A DNA stretch of 64,000 nucleotides. Source: Pseudeuparius sepicola (lineage: Eukaryota > Arthropoda > Insecta > Coleoptera > Anthribidae). Made by a program: the position numbers and the translations under genes. The stretch lies in contig OY987307.1 in the NCBI GenBank assembly GCA_963920635.1, forward strand, positions 16,259,735 to 16,323,734. Reading direction: 5' to 3'. Within the stretch, counting starts at the first letter, position 1. Every line of letters starts with the position of its first letter. The notes under the pieces were generated by a model, which saw only the letters and a program-made list of their open reading frames with translations, did no database searches and had not been told where the DNA came from. Below are positions 51,063-61,602 of the stretch, one piece after another.

Positions 51063-51193
51063 TTATCGATAATACCTTTCGTTAATTTTACGAATTATAA
51101 TCCCAAAGCTGAAAATACCAGCAGCAGGAGTGGTATTTTCTTAGCATTGGGATTATAATGAGTGCCAAATTAACGAAAGGTATTATCTATTAT
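51063..51193. repeat. Hairpin with about 57-bp arms
   Basis: GATAATACCTTTCGTTAATTTTACGAATTATAATCCCAA is mirrored by TTGGGATTATAATGAGTGCCAAATTAACGAAAGGTATTATC around CCAGCAGCAGGAGTGG. No coding content. Confidence 0.8.
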
Positions 51194-51361
51194 TTATTAA
51201 TTAAAAAGAGAATTTAACAACTGCCAATAGTTTAGGAATTATTCAGGGTGTATGTATAGCCATAATTTAACAACCCAACTTCTTAGGAATAAATTAACTT
51301 TAAGAATTATAAATATTTCACTCTTCAAAATGTAATTTAAAAAATAAAAAAAAACACAGCC

Positions 51362-51432
51362 ACAACCGGGAACACGCAACCTATTGTACGCAAAGCCAGA
51401 TTCATGCCTCTAGTCCATTGAGTCAGATGAAT
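51362..51432 (-). repeat. Degenerate tRNA-like sequence (SINE head)
   Basis: On the minus strand GACTCAATGGACTAGAGGC resembles an A box and GGTTGCGTGTTCCCGGTT a B-box region at the right spacing. Stems do not pair well, so this is at most a decayed tRNA-derived element. Confidence 0.3.
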
Positions 51433-52339
51433 GTTTCACTTAACTATCCGTATACGCGACTGAATTTAAGATGCCAACGCCCCCACGGGACTATGCGAAC
51501 TAATATATGGGCTATCGTCACCATGTGAACTGTGCTAGCCTTGGGTCTACACTGTGTTGTTCTTTGTTGTTGTTCATTGTTGGCATGGCCTATAGACTAG
51601 TTGAGCATTGAGCCTATAGGGGGCGTATTTCTTATATTCAATGGAGTATATAAATTTAACTAGGTAGTTCATTTGAGAGGTGTCATTTAGGTTGAACTTT
51701 CGGTTCCGAATATGTTTTTTTTTTGTGCTAGTAGATATTTAAAGATCAATGTGTTAACTGAAAACATATCTTCTACTCCTATATTAAATTTGGTAATGTG
51801 AAGAAGTTATCGGTTTATCAGTTTTAGCTGCCGCAATATTGGCTTAGCGTAATTGCTTGCATCCAATAAGGTAGCTCCTTCCATAAAAATCCAACCAATC
51901 ATATGCCTCTGCTAGCGATAATTGCACTTGTGCAAATTAATACTTCGTTGCTTAGCAACCGTGAATCTGTTGGATACAAACACGTACCTACTTCTTAAAG
52001 TTTGTGTGTTTCACACTGTTCTAAATTATGCAACTTATAAATTATGTTGCGGTACTATTAAGCATTGTATCAATGAATTTATATAACTTTTACATTGCTA
52101 AATTTTTGTTATTGGACCTTCGTCTCCGTTTAAATTTATGACACATTCAGAAAATAAACCAACGCTGACAGGGTGTAGCTATAATTGCATTTGCCTTGGA
52201 TATCCAAGCGTCGTGTTTGTTTACTCGAACGCTACAGTCGAAGCTGTCAATAAACTCGTTCAAAATTAATCGTTTTGGAAATGTAAACATAGAAAAAATT
52301 CATACAGAAATTATTAAATCGTATTCGAAAAATAATCTC

Positions 52340-52530
52340 AACAAATACCACTCGTGCTGGAAATTTTTCTAGATAATTTTATTCTCAAGCCCTATTTTGC
52401 CCATTAGCAAAACCACTCGTACAAATTGGGCTTTTATTTTCAGAAATAAAAGACCAATTTATACTCGTGATCTTTCTAGGCAAAATAGCGCTTTCGAAAA
52501 AATTATCGATTAAATTTCCGGCACTTTATT
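52340..52530. repeat. Foldback with nested inner hairpin
   Basis: GTGCTGGAAATTTTTCTAGATAATTTTATT faces AAAAAATTATCGATTAAATTTCCGGCAC. Inside, CAAGCCCTATTTTGCC with GGCAAAATAGCGCTTT and AAATTGGGCTTTTATTT with AAATAAAAGACCAATTT extend the fold. Confidence 0.7.
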
Positions 52531-53053
52531 GAATTGATATTACATACGAAAATACCACTATTGGTATTATCGCTGAAATCTTCACCTGATTGATTAATAT
52601 TTCAAAAATCATATCATTTCATTGCTTCATATTGGCAGGCATTGAATTCTCCACCAAATATCTATACTACATCATAAAATATCTATGTTGTTCAATCTCT
52701 TCCTGTGCGTCTTGAAATTGCATAATCTATTAAATTTTTCTTGACATATTACGTAATACAACACATGTCATGCTTTAGTTAGGTTACATATAAATTTAGG
52801 GCAATAATTAGCTCATTTTTAATAACCCAATGTAATGTTCTATACAGTTACTCGTGGAGGCAAGGGTGCTGTTGTACCTTACTTGTTGATCATTTGCTGG
52901 GTTTCGGAATGAAGTTAAAAGGTATGGTTGTAGAGGGTTCCCGGAATACCCAATCAACCAACATCTCTTTATCTATTTTGGTAGGCATTCCTCATAAAAA
53001 CTTGTGCCTGAGGTGCCCTCCATATAAATGAATGATGTGTAGCTCCCCCATAA

Positions 53054-53705
53054 TTTGACGGCGCTCGCCGTTGCCGTTTGCGTCGAAAATTCAATCCCTA
53101 TATTTTACGTGTAACCGTTTATAAACGTCGTCGAACGTTACCGTCTGCGTCGGATGCCGTCCGAGATAAACCAATTTCATCTTTCACGTCCCGTCGTTCG
53201 TAGCAATTCGACGTATTCCAATAAAAATTAAGAGGGGGTTGCCGACAGCGAAAGTGACGTTAGATTTCGTATTTTTTTAAGTTGTATAGCATAAAATCTA
53301 ATAACATTTTACCTGGCAAAAATTTAGTACAAACATCTCTGTCTTCATTTTAATCATAAGATCTTAAAAGCATATGCACTGGAATTATTAATTTCCCAAG
53401 GTTTTCATAACCTATAAAACAAAACACTGCTTTTAAGATCTTATGATTAAAATGTAGACAGAGATGTTTGTACTAAATTTTTGCCAGGTAAAATGTTATT
53501 AGATGTTATGCTATACAACTTAAAAAGATACGAAATCTAACGTCACTTTCGCTGTCAGCAACCCCCTCTTAAGTTCAGCGGTCACGTGGTGTTTTGTTCA
53601 GCTGACATTTCTGGACGCAAACGGAAAGTTTATAAAATGTCTGCTACGGAAGGCAACGATGAAGGTCACAGTAAACGCGAGCGCCATCGCAAACATCCAG
53701 TTTAT
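53054..53705. mobile_element. Foldback with a near-perfect 145-bp inner hairpin
   Basis: The inner arms 53229-53373 and 53428-53572 differ at only about four positions and are separated by about 54 bases. Outer flanks show weaker inverted similarity in the same order: GGCGCTCGC, a TTTATAAAC core and CCGT(C/T)TGCGTC on each side. A short plus-strand frame (53636-53758, start MSATEGNDEGHSKRER) lies in the right outer arm and is probably fortuitous. Confidence 0.75.
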
Positions 53706-54827
53706 AAATCCACCATTATTCAGTTAAAATTTTATTTTCGATCGTTATGCCTTTAAATGACATTTGTGGGGTCAAATGAGGACTCAAGATCTTTAGTAAG
53801 TTTTTCACTAATCTAAAAAGTGTAAAAAGTTACAATTTTAAATACTCTTGATTTTGCAATATTTGTTGTGTTTGCCTTCTCAGAGTTAAATTCTGCTTGT
53901 TTCACTAATAAAACCATTTCCATTCCAATGGGCAACATTTATTATTAGGTATTAGGTAGGTATAAAATAATAACCCACACTTTTTGAGAAATACACAGCC
54001 GTGCCACAATCTCCGTCAGTCTACAAAAAAAATGTCACAAAACCTCAAAAACAACAAAACATCAATGAACAAACAAATACGAAATGGAATATGACGTCCT
54101 CTCTACTTATCGTGAGATTGGAGTCCAGTTTTTCTGTCACATCGTAAAATAGGCTTCCTTTCAATCGAGTTAATATGTAAAGTAACACTGATTATTCTAT
54201 TATATTACTACTTATGATAATTACATATAGAGATATTCCTATATAGAATAGAAACAATGATAGACTAGGAAATTAAAAACATATTTTTTGAACTCCTTGT
54301 AATAGTCAATCCTTTTTATATGTGGAGGAAGCTTATTAAATAACTTCACCCCTGCAAATATATAATTCTCAGCTAGAGAAAGGCCTAAGATCACTTGCAA
54401 ATCTTGTCATATATTTTATTTTCTTTTATTTATTTATTTATTTACTACATTTTTTTTTACAATTTTACATTTTCTTTTCCACCAACAGTCAGAAACACAA
54501 TGGACATGAATGCCTGTGTGTGGTCCTACTGTCTAATGGCAACCCGTTTCTACAACTACTACTAGATTAAAATCTATGAATACTTCCAAAACCCTATCCC
54601 TTTTTTTTAAATTAACAATGTAATTCACTTTCCCAACCAATATATTATATTATAGTATATATACATATAGTATACAAGTATTTATTAATATATTATTAAT
54701 ACATGGTTAAAATTGATAAGTGCAAAAGTACTAATATTTGTTTAACGTATTTTAGTATTTCAAAGATATAAATGTTAGAAATTGTTAGCATGTTAAGTTT
54801 TTTGAAGATAGGGTGACATATGTGGCT

Positions 54828-54877
54828 CTAGACTGAGCATGGCGGATACGATCTAGACTGAGCATGGCGGATACGAT
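54828..54877. repeat. 25-bp tandem duplication
   Basis: CTAGACTGAGCATGGCGGATACGAT is present twice in direct succession with no difference. Confidence 0.92.
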
Positions 54878-55343
54878 TGAATCATAAAATAGAATCCCAC
54901 TGCAGAGTGCAAGCAGAGTCTACCCTGAGCATGAGCCGAGCCTGTTCATCGCTCGTCATTTATTTGTCACGTCCATTGAGAATGACAAGCCTACCGTGAC
55001 CATGCAGTGATCGATCGGGTGAGGCGAACATGCCTATAGCAGACTGCGCATTTCAGTCCAGGGTTGGCTTTGACAAAGAACGAAAACGAAAAAATGTAGA
55101 ATTAGCAGCACCGTTGGTAATTTGTAGTAGTGCTATATTAATTATGGCATATCAAATGAAGAAAAAGCGCAAGAACAAATCTCGTCCTTGGTAGTGCACT
55201 GCTTTGTACAAAAAGTGGGCAATAAAGACTAGGACCATTTAAACTTTCAATAGACTAAAAGGTAAAGGGTACATAGAGACAAAAACTGTGATTCTAATAT
55301 TATTATAAAATTTTGAGCTATTTTATATCAAACTTAATTTCCA

Positions 55344-55610
55344 CTAGTTTTGTATTTCCTGAACTTCCACAAATTGTTGACAATCACTGGTATTCAGTCT
55401 AAATTTACCCCATTTTACGGTATAATAATTACCTTTTCCTGATGGTGGCTTCTCTTTCTTTTGTTCTCTTCTATACGTAGCTAAAATGTTAATGACTTTT
55501 TTTTTGCACATTTCCTCTGTTTTATCTCCCCCTAGTGTGGAGGCTAACTTTTTCCTTTTTTGTAGTGATGGCAATGATGTGGGTCCCACAGCACACGATA
55601 CTGTTGATAT
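55344..55610 (-). pseudogene. MADF-domain fragment
   Basis: The minus frame reads SLQKRKKLAS, then EMCKKKVINILATYRREQKK and SGKGNYYTVKWGKFRL. The pattern KKK(V/I)..L...Y.RE.KK, a Gly/Ser spacer and a KW/Y end matches the second half of MADF (Myb/SANT-like) DNA-binding domains of insects. The first helix and a start codon are missing; upstream sequence runs into the CAGGGTG element at 55679. PIF/Harbinger transposons also carry MADF-type proteins, so a transposon origin is possible. Confidence 0.5.
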
Positions 55611-55795
55611 AATTGTATTAATTGAGTATTTTTGTCCTCAGTCCAGCCCAAGGGGGAAATCACAGCTCAAATTGTGTACAGGGTGTTCCCGTATATATTT
55701 CGACCCACCCCTAGAGCCTATAATTTTCGAGTTAGAAAAAAATTACTTAAATGAAAGTTGTAGGTTTTTTTCTGAACCGTTGGGATCTGTTACTA

Positions 55796-57398
55796 CACTC
55801 ACCGGCACGAAAAACGGAGCACTTATAATTTTTATTTAAAAAATGTAAAATTTTAATACTTTGCAATGGTTTATTATTATAATAAGTTAAAAGCAAACAA
55901 CATGTTTTAAGTAATATCTAACAACAATTAAACGTTTATTTTAAAAGCAAGACTAGACTGTTTTGAATAAAAATTTCCAAAAATTAAAAAGTACACAAGT
56001 CTGAGTTGGCCATGACTTTTCTTTTGTTTTTATTGTTCTGACAAGTCTGAGTTTAAAGAAGTGAAACAGTTCAAAGCTGAACTGCGTTTATTTAAGGTAA
56101 AAATATGGCTGTTAATCCTGAAACAGCGGCTGCTATTCTTGCGTTGCTTCAAGACGGAAGAACTGAGCGATATGTTGCCCAACAATATGCCGTATCCAAT
56201 AGCACTGTGCACCGTATTTATACACGTTTTTTTGGAAACTAGAGCTTACACCAGACGACCTGGAACTGGTCCCCAACGAAAAACTAACGCTCATGATGAT
56301 CGCTTCATCCTCTTGCAAAGTCTACGAGATCGTCGTGCTACAGCTGTAGAAATCAGAAATAGACTTCATCATGTTCGGAATACCAATGTAAGCGAACGTA
56401 CAGTTAGACGAAGACTTGGAGAAGCCAATCTTACCAGTCGTAGACCTGCAACAGGTCCAGAGCTTCTTAGGCGTCATCGTGTTGCGCGACTTCGGTTTGC
56501 CAGAAATCATGAGCACTGGGGTGAAAATGATTGGGGGCGAATTTTATTTACTGATGAGTCCAGGTTTAGCCTGCGATCTCCAGATGGTCGCGAGAGAGTA
56601 TGGCGAAGACCACAAGAGCGTTTTGCAGAATGTACCTTCAGTCCTAGAGTAGGATACCAAGGAGGTTCAGTAATGGTGTGGGCTGGAATTTCTCTGGAGG
56701 CACACACTGAGTTGTACATCGTTCCAAGAGGCTCCTTAACTGCTGCCAGGTACATTGATGAAATTCTCCAAGATTTTGTTGTCCCGTATGTTGATTTTAT
56801 TGGAAATAACTTTCTTCTGATGCATGATAATGCCAGACCTCATACCGCAAGAATCACTCAACAGTATTTAAATGATGTAAACATTCCTGTTTTGGAGTGG
56901 CCAGCATTAAGTCCAGATGCGAACCCGATTGAACATGTTTGGGACATGCTTGGGCGAAGAATGCAAAGTCGTGTTCCTGCTCCTTTAACCATAAATCAGT
57001 TGAAACAAGCTCTTTTAGAGGAATGGGACCTTATTCCTCAAGAGGACATTCGCCATTTGATTTTAGGCATGCCACGGAGAATGCATGCAATCATTCGAGC
57101 TCGCGGGGGTAATACCCGTTATTAAAAATGCTCCTCATTAGTTTTTGCTCAAAAATCGTTTATGTTTTGATTCATTTAAGGACATTTTGCCACAACACCA
57201 ATGTGGGTTTATCGTTCTAATTTTTTAAATTGTAACAAAAGTTTTTATTTAAAAAAAAAGCGCCCAATTGTTATTAGAAATTACTTAAAACATGTTGTTG
57301 TTTGCGTTTAACTTATTATAGTAATAAACCATCGCAAAGTATTAAAATTTCACATTTTTTAAATAAAAATTGTAAGTCGTTTTTCGTGCCAGTGAGTG
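55796..57398 (+). mobile_element. Tc1-family transposon, nearly intact (1603 bp)
   Basis: TA|CACTCACCGGCACGAAAAACG at the left and CGTTTTTCGTGCCAGTGAGTG|TA at the right. Terminal inverted repeats of about 135 bp reach AACAACATGTTTTAAGTAAT and its complement. TA duplications flank both ends. It encodes one transposase gene (separate entry) broken by a single frameshift. High arm identity suggests relatively recent activity. Confidence 0.92.
56105..57125 (+). pseudogene. Tc1 DD34E transposase with one frameshift
   Basis: The natural start is ATG at 56105. The N-terminal HTH (ALLQDGRTERYVAQQY, SNSTVHRIYTRF) is in one frame, which stops at 56240-56242. The rest is open in another frame from the T7 run at 56227-56233 to TAA after 57125. 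It holds a second HTH (RNTNVSERTVRRRLGEA), the first Asp in ILFTDESRF, the second in LMHDNARPH, and Glu in SPDANPIEHVWD, exactly 34 residues after the second Asp. All catalytic residues are present. The total of about 340 residues is usual for Tc1. A one-base change in the T run is the only visible lesion. Confidence 0.92.
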
Positions 57399-57779
57399 TA
57401 GATAAAACAAATGAGCGTCGAAAAAATATAAACTCACTTTTTTTTAATGGAACGCCCTGTATATTTGTGGATTTTTGAATTGCACGCTTTTTTCTAATTC
57501 CAACAATATAAATATGTTAGATGTTTGCTCTAAGCATTCGCGTGATATTCCAAATTGCAGAAAAATAAGATCTTTATATTTTTAATCAAGGTTGCCATGG
57601 AAAAACATTTCAACTTAGGCAAGGGCATTCCTGTAAATCCATTATTTTTGGGGCAATACACCTTGGTACCCTACAACTTTCATTTAAGTAATTTTTTTCT
57701 AACTCGAAAAATAGAGGCTCTCTAGGGCTGGGTCAAAATATACGGGAACACCCTGTACACTAAAATACCTTCTTACAAA

Positions 57780-57900
57780 AAATTACCTCGAAATACCTCA
57801 AACTACTTTGAAATACCTCGAACTGCCTTGAAATACCTCAAAAATGCCTTGAATCTCGAAATAGCTCCAAAATTCATTTGAAATTTCTTGATATATCTCC
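57780..57900. repeat. Degenerate minisatellite GAAATACCTC
   Basis: About seven variants of (T/C)GAAATACCTC(A/G)AA, with ACTGCCTTG and ATGCCTTG intermixed, directly after the right end of the 55679-57755 element. Confidence 0.7.
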
Positions 57901-58129
57901 CAAAAACCTTTTTCTACATCTAGGTGTTAATACAATCTTAGAAGTCAACAAAATGGAATAAACCGTGCATGGTCGTAGAACAAAACAAATGTTTTGCATA
58001 CAAATATACAAAAACTCTTAGAAAAAAACTAAATAGTTGTAAAAATCAACTACTATGTGACGCCCTCTGTGAGATACGTTGAAATTGGCATTTTCAAATG
58101 TATTTTATTCTCCAGCTTCATCTGTGTCA

Positions 58130-58397
58130 TTTACTAACTGTCTTACACTCACTGGGATTACTACGGTTTTCTAGGGTTTTCCATAGTACTTGAGCGAATG
58201 CTATCCTAGTTCTAAAAGTTCGCCCTTGCCGCAAATGGCATCGAAGATAATATAATAGTAATTGTTTTCGCCACCACCCCGACCCCTAGATAGATAGATA
58301 GAATATTAATTGCCCCCCTCTCCCGTACATGCATTTAGTTGCTTCTGGTATACTCCTAGTTTGGAGTATTGTGAGGGTGACAATTATTATTATTATT
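58130..58397 (+). repeat. I-like 3' end with (ATT)n tail, longest copy
   Basis: Reads GTGTCATTTACTAACTGTC, GTACTTGAGCGAATGCTATCC, TAGTAATTGTTTTCGCC, TTGCTTCTGGTATACTCC, AGTTTGGAGTATTGTGAGGG and then (ATT)n. This orients the family; the copies at 12.5, 22.6 and 41.1 kb are reversed. A tATAGATAGATAGA microsatellite lies inside. Confidence 0.65.
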
Positions 58398-59424
58398 CAA
58401 ACCTAAGTTTTTAGAAACTCCGACATAACAAGTCAAGTAACTTGCAAACCAGAAAATCAAGTCAATTGACCCTCTAATTTTGTATCAACCCCTTTTCGTT
58501 AATAATTAGAGTATCTAGGATCAATCGGAGCATCTAAGATAATTTAAAGCATCTTAGACCATCAACACAATCTTCAATCATTGAAAAAATCTTAGATCTT
58601 TAAAGCAATCTTAGACCATTTTTGAAAGTGTCTAAAATACATTTTTCAAAAGATGATCTTGATAACCATCAAAAAATACCCAAAAGTTTGAGACACCCGG
58701 TATTTATAAAAAAGAGGTTTCTATGCAAATACAGTTAGTACACCAACGTTCTGGAAGAGACAACCTATCATTCAAAAAAAAAAAAATCGTCCAAATCGGA
58801 CTCTTGGTTTTGACAAAAATTTACTTTAAACTTTTGGGTATTTTTTGGTGGTGCGTTAATTTTTGGGGGAAGTGTATATAGATCCTTTACTGGCCAAAAG
58901 ATACTATTATCTTAGATCTATATCCTTTAAAATTATTTATTTTTTAAAGATAGAGATTTTTTTATTACTTATTTATTATATAAATTCATGTTATGCCACA
59001 ATCTCAAAAATAGTACTATCAGATGGTGTTATATCGGCCAAAAAAGCTCTATTGGTTCATCCATATCTTTAAGTGTGAAACATGATACCCAATTACCAAT
59101 ATGATACACATGATAAAATTGATAAAATTTGTTTCCCAACATTATTCAAAACAAACTATTACTGTTTGCTGTTGATGCCGAAGCAATTTATCCATATTTA
59201 CCTAATATTTGTATCTATAATTTTATAAGAAACTCTTTACCCTCCAATGCATGGGGATTAATATTAGTTATTAATGTTATTATTTACAAATATCTATGGA
59301 ATCATTTTTTAATTATTGGAACTAACCAGGTATTGTTTTATAGCCGATTTTATGCGATGGACCAGTAATTACCGGTGTTATTAAGTACAAATAGGGATGG
59401 ATTTGTTATTATTATTGTTAGTTG

Positions 59425-59720
59425 CAGAATAGATTACCTGGTATAGATTCATTACAGATGGATACTACAAATCTTGATCCCTGCGTCACAGATTACAGGA
59501 CAGATGCGAAAGCAAGCGGCCGCGCCGATTTAAAGCCCCTTCTCCTGAGAAGCCGACTACGAAAGTCCGGTGCCTGTTCGATGTCTGGTGCATGCTGGGT
59601 ATAAAGCGGAGAACGGAGCGGTAGACTATCGTCTATCGTACGGTTATAATATACTCAATCTAACATGATACAATAAACATATGTATCATGTCAATCCAAG
59701 TAATAGTGGCAGCGCGTATA
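59425..59720 (+). repeat. LTR-like segment
   Basis: Contains GTATAAAGCGG (TATA-like) and CAATAAACATATG (polyadenylation-like) spaced as in an LTR, ending near GTAATAGTGGCAGCGCG, which could be a primer-binding-type junction. No second LTR or target duplication found, so a solo LTR is only a suggestion. Confidence 0.35.
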
Positions 59721-59824
59721 AGGGACTCAATAGCGCGCTTGTAATTACCAATTATGCCAAAGAAAAATTAAGAATAAGGATATTATATTTTTCAGTGTCA
59801 AATAATGTGGCTAATAGCAAATTC

Positions 59825-59910
59825 GGGTAGCAGTGGACGTCGTAGTGCTGGGTTAAAAGCGTCCAGATAGTAAACCGTAGATCACGGGTTCGATTCCCAC
59901 ACAAAACTCA
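59825..59910 (+). repeat. tRNA-like SINE sequence with Pol III-type boxes
   Basis: GGTAGCAGTGGACGTCG gives A-box-like and CACGGGTTCGATTCCCACAC B-box sequence, followed by a long T run (possible terminator). The T stem pairs only in part and the spacing suits a SINE head or tRNA pseudogene. Confidence 0.5.
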
Positions 59911-60184
59911 AGTTTTTTATTTTTTTATTATCACGGCATTGTACTTCTTATATTTATTACCGATTTTAATATTTAGTAATTGAGAAATGGTTATTTTGAA
60001 TTACAATCTACTCTATACCGTTTAACTAAAATTAACGAAAAATGCCTCTAAAGCTTTCAATGAATATGTCTGCACGGTTTTCTAACCTACTCAAAGATTT
60101 AGCAGATAAATTTTAAGTTTGGGTATTCTACTTACAGTTTTATAATTTTTGTAATTAATTTAGAGGCATTTTCCGTCACATCTT

Positions 60185-60545
60185 TGTTGGACTGAGGCCC
60201 CCAGGGCCCCATTTTCCTTTAGTTTTCATGGTTTTCCCTGTAAAGCTTCCATAACATTCTAGAAAGTTTGCTAGAACTTGTGATTTGTGAACTATCATCA
60301 TTGGCCAGGAATATTCTAGAGTATTCTCCAGTCTTCCTTTTTAGTATATAAGCCCTGGGAATTGGGCCTGGTGGAAGTGAAAGGTTAGAAACCGATTTTG
60401 TGCGAATTTTGGAGCAGAAAGAATATTCTTGGACAGTGACAGTAATCTGACAAGTATATTTGTGACTTTTTAAGGCTAAACAATAAAGTTGGTAACCAAG
60501 GCAACGAGTTTGGTCTGTGATTGTTGAGATCCGGTACAATACCTA
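60185..60545 (+). repeat. LTR-like segment (solo LTR candidate)
   Basis: TTAGTATATAAGCCCTGGG (TATA box), ACAATAAAGTTGG (polyadenylation signal) and upstream nGAAnnTTC-like blocks (CATTCTAGAAAGTTTGCTAGAAC). TG start at about 60185 and CA near 60540 are possible, but I find no target duplication. The minus frame across it is not a gene. Confidence 0.4.
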
Positions 60546-60577
60546 ATAGAAACTTGTCGGAATCAGGTGAAATATAA

Positions 60578-60698
60578 TACATTGCACGATGCATAAGCTC
60601 TTTTTTGGCCTCGGAGGTTTTTAAGGCAACTGAGCGTTGCCTCGGTCCTTAAACAACCTCCTCGGCCAAAAAAGTGGACTTACACATCTTGCAATGTA
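60578..60698. mobile_element. 121-bp MITE
   Basis: TACATTGCACGATGCATAAGC on the left, CACATCTTGCAATGTA on the right. TTTTTTGGCCTCGGAGG faces CCTCCTCGGCCAAAAAA, and AAGGCAAC and GTTGCCT lie inside. No coding content. Confidence 0.8.
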
Positions 60699-60710
60699 AA
60701 TAACTATTTG

Positions 60711-60960
60711 ATATTTAAATACTTTTTGGTATTGACACTAGGTCATACAGTATTGGTATTGATACAGATCATCCAAAAGAGAAACTAGTATCATCATATT
60801 CTGCCTGTGGAAGTTTCCAATCAATAGGTATTATTTTTTGGTATTTAAATACTCGGTATTTAAATAGTTACAGAAAATTAATATTTGTATTTGGAATTAA
60901 AAATACTGACAAAAAGTATTTGGTATTTAAATACTTGATATGAAATATTTAAATACTTCT
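60711..60960. repeat. Cluster of TATTTAAATA palindromes
   Basis: At least five copies of (G/A)TATTTAAATACT-like palindromes (about 60711, 60840, 60856, 60931, 60950), plus one near 61710. Probably a decayed short repeat. Confidence 0.6.
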
Positions 60961-61177
60961 TTCAAACAATACCAGATTTTTTCTGTTAAAACTTGTTTTT
61001 ATTTCGTAAAAAATACATAAGTTTTAAAAGTAATTTAAAATTTTAAAGTATCTAGGTACTAGGTAAGTAACCTATTATGTTTGATTCATTGTTTTATGAA
61101 AATTCAGATTTAGACGCATTGAAAGTCAGTTTTCGGTCGTGTCGTGAAGTAAAGCTAGGTAGATACTTTTCCAAATC

Positions 61178-61572
61178 GCAGAAGTTTCGACAATTTAGTT
61201 TATCATCTTCAGGGTACTACAATAAAATATAACAGCTAGCATCCCAGATTCACAATTCAACGAAATAAAATAATATGTTATGTATTGACGTGAGGACTTA
61301 CATTTATGGCGATTGTAATTTGCCTGTACTTTTTCACTTAGTGCACTTTTGTCACTGTCATATCATATTAGTGCAAAAGTGAAGTCAAATCAAAATCGCC
61401 CTTAGATTTTAATGTCTTTGTCCGTTCCTAACCGAACAACCTAACCTAACCTACTCGTGTCTAATATATGACATATTTTATTTTGTTGAATTGTTATTCT
61501 GGGATGCTAGCTGTTATTTATTGTAGTGCCCTGAAGATGACAAAATAATTATTATGAAAACGTCGGCAATTC
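61178..61572. mobile_element. Foldback with ribozyme-like end motifs
   Basis: ATCTTCAGGGTACTACAATAAAATATAACAGCTAGCATCCCAG faces CTGGGATGCTAGCTGTTATTTATTGTAGTGCCCTGAAGAT. Inner GGCGATTGTAATTTG and CAAATCAAAATCGCC also pair. Each arm ends in CCTGAAGATGA followed 15-20 bases later by GAAA(A)C. Confidence 0.75.
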
Positions 61573-61587
61573 AGAGTGATACGTATA

Positions 61588-61602
61588 GATAACAGAGAGA
61601 GA
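61588..61602. repeat. (GA)n microsatellite
   Basis: Short run of GA dinucleotides (agagagagagaga) close to the end of the foldback. Confidence 0.85.

Larger units (their letters stand above)
55679..57755. mobile_element. CAGGGTG foldback that received the Tc1 insertion
   Basis: TA|CAGGGTGTTCCCGTATATATTT faces AAATATACGGGAACACCCTG|TA. The arms go on through CGAGTTAGAAAAAAATTACTTAAATGAAAGTTG and its complement at about 57677-57708. Another CAGGGTG-like end (GGAACGCCCTGTATA, near 57450) shows the interior held a further element. The Tc1 element at 55796-57398 fills most of the centre. Confidence 0.82.

Noticed and set aside
56061..56104. Upstream start of the Tc1 transposase frame
   Set aside because: The natural start is the ATG at 56105 in the other frame, which encodes the proper N-terminal HTH; the earlier ATG only opens the shifted frame.
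60219..60539. 106-codon ORF on the minus strand
   Set aside because: Lies across LTR-like sequence whose TATA box and polyadenylation signal are on the plus strand.
61435..61455. Telomeric (CCTAA)n repeat
   Set aside because: Only two or three imperfect CCTAACC units, too short to be telomeric.
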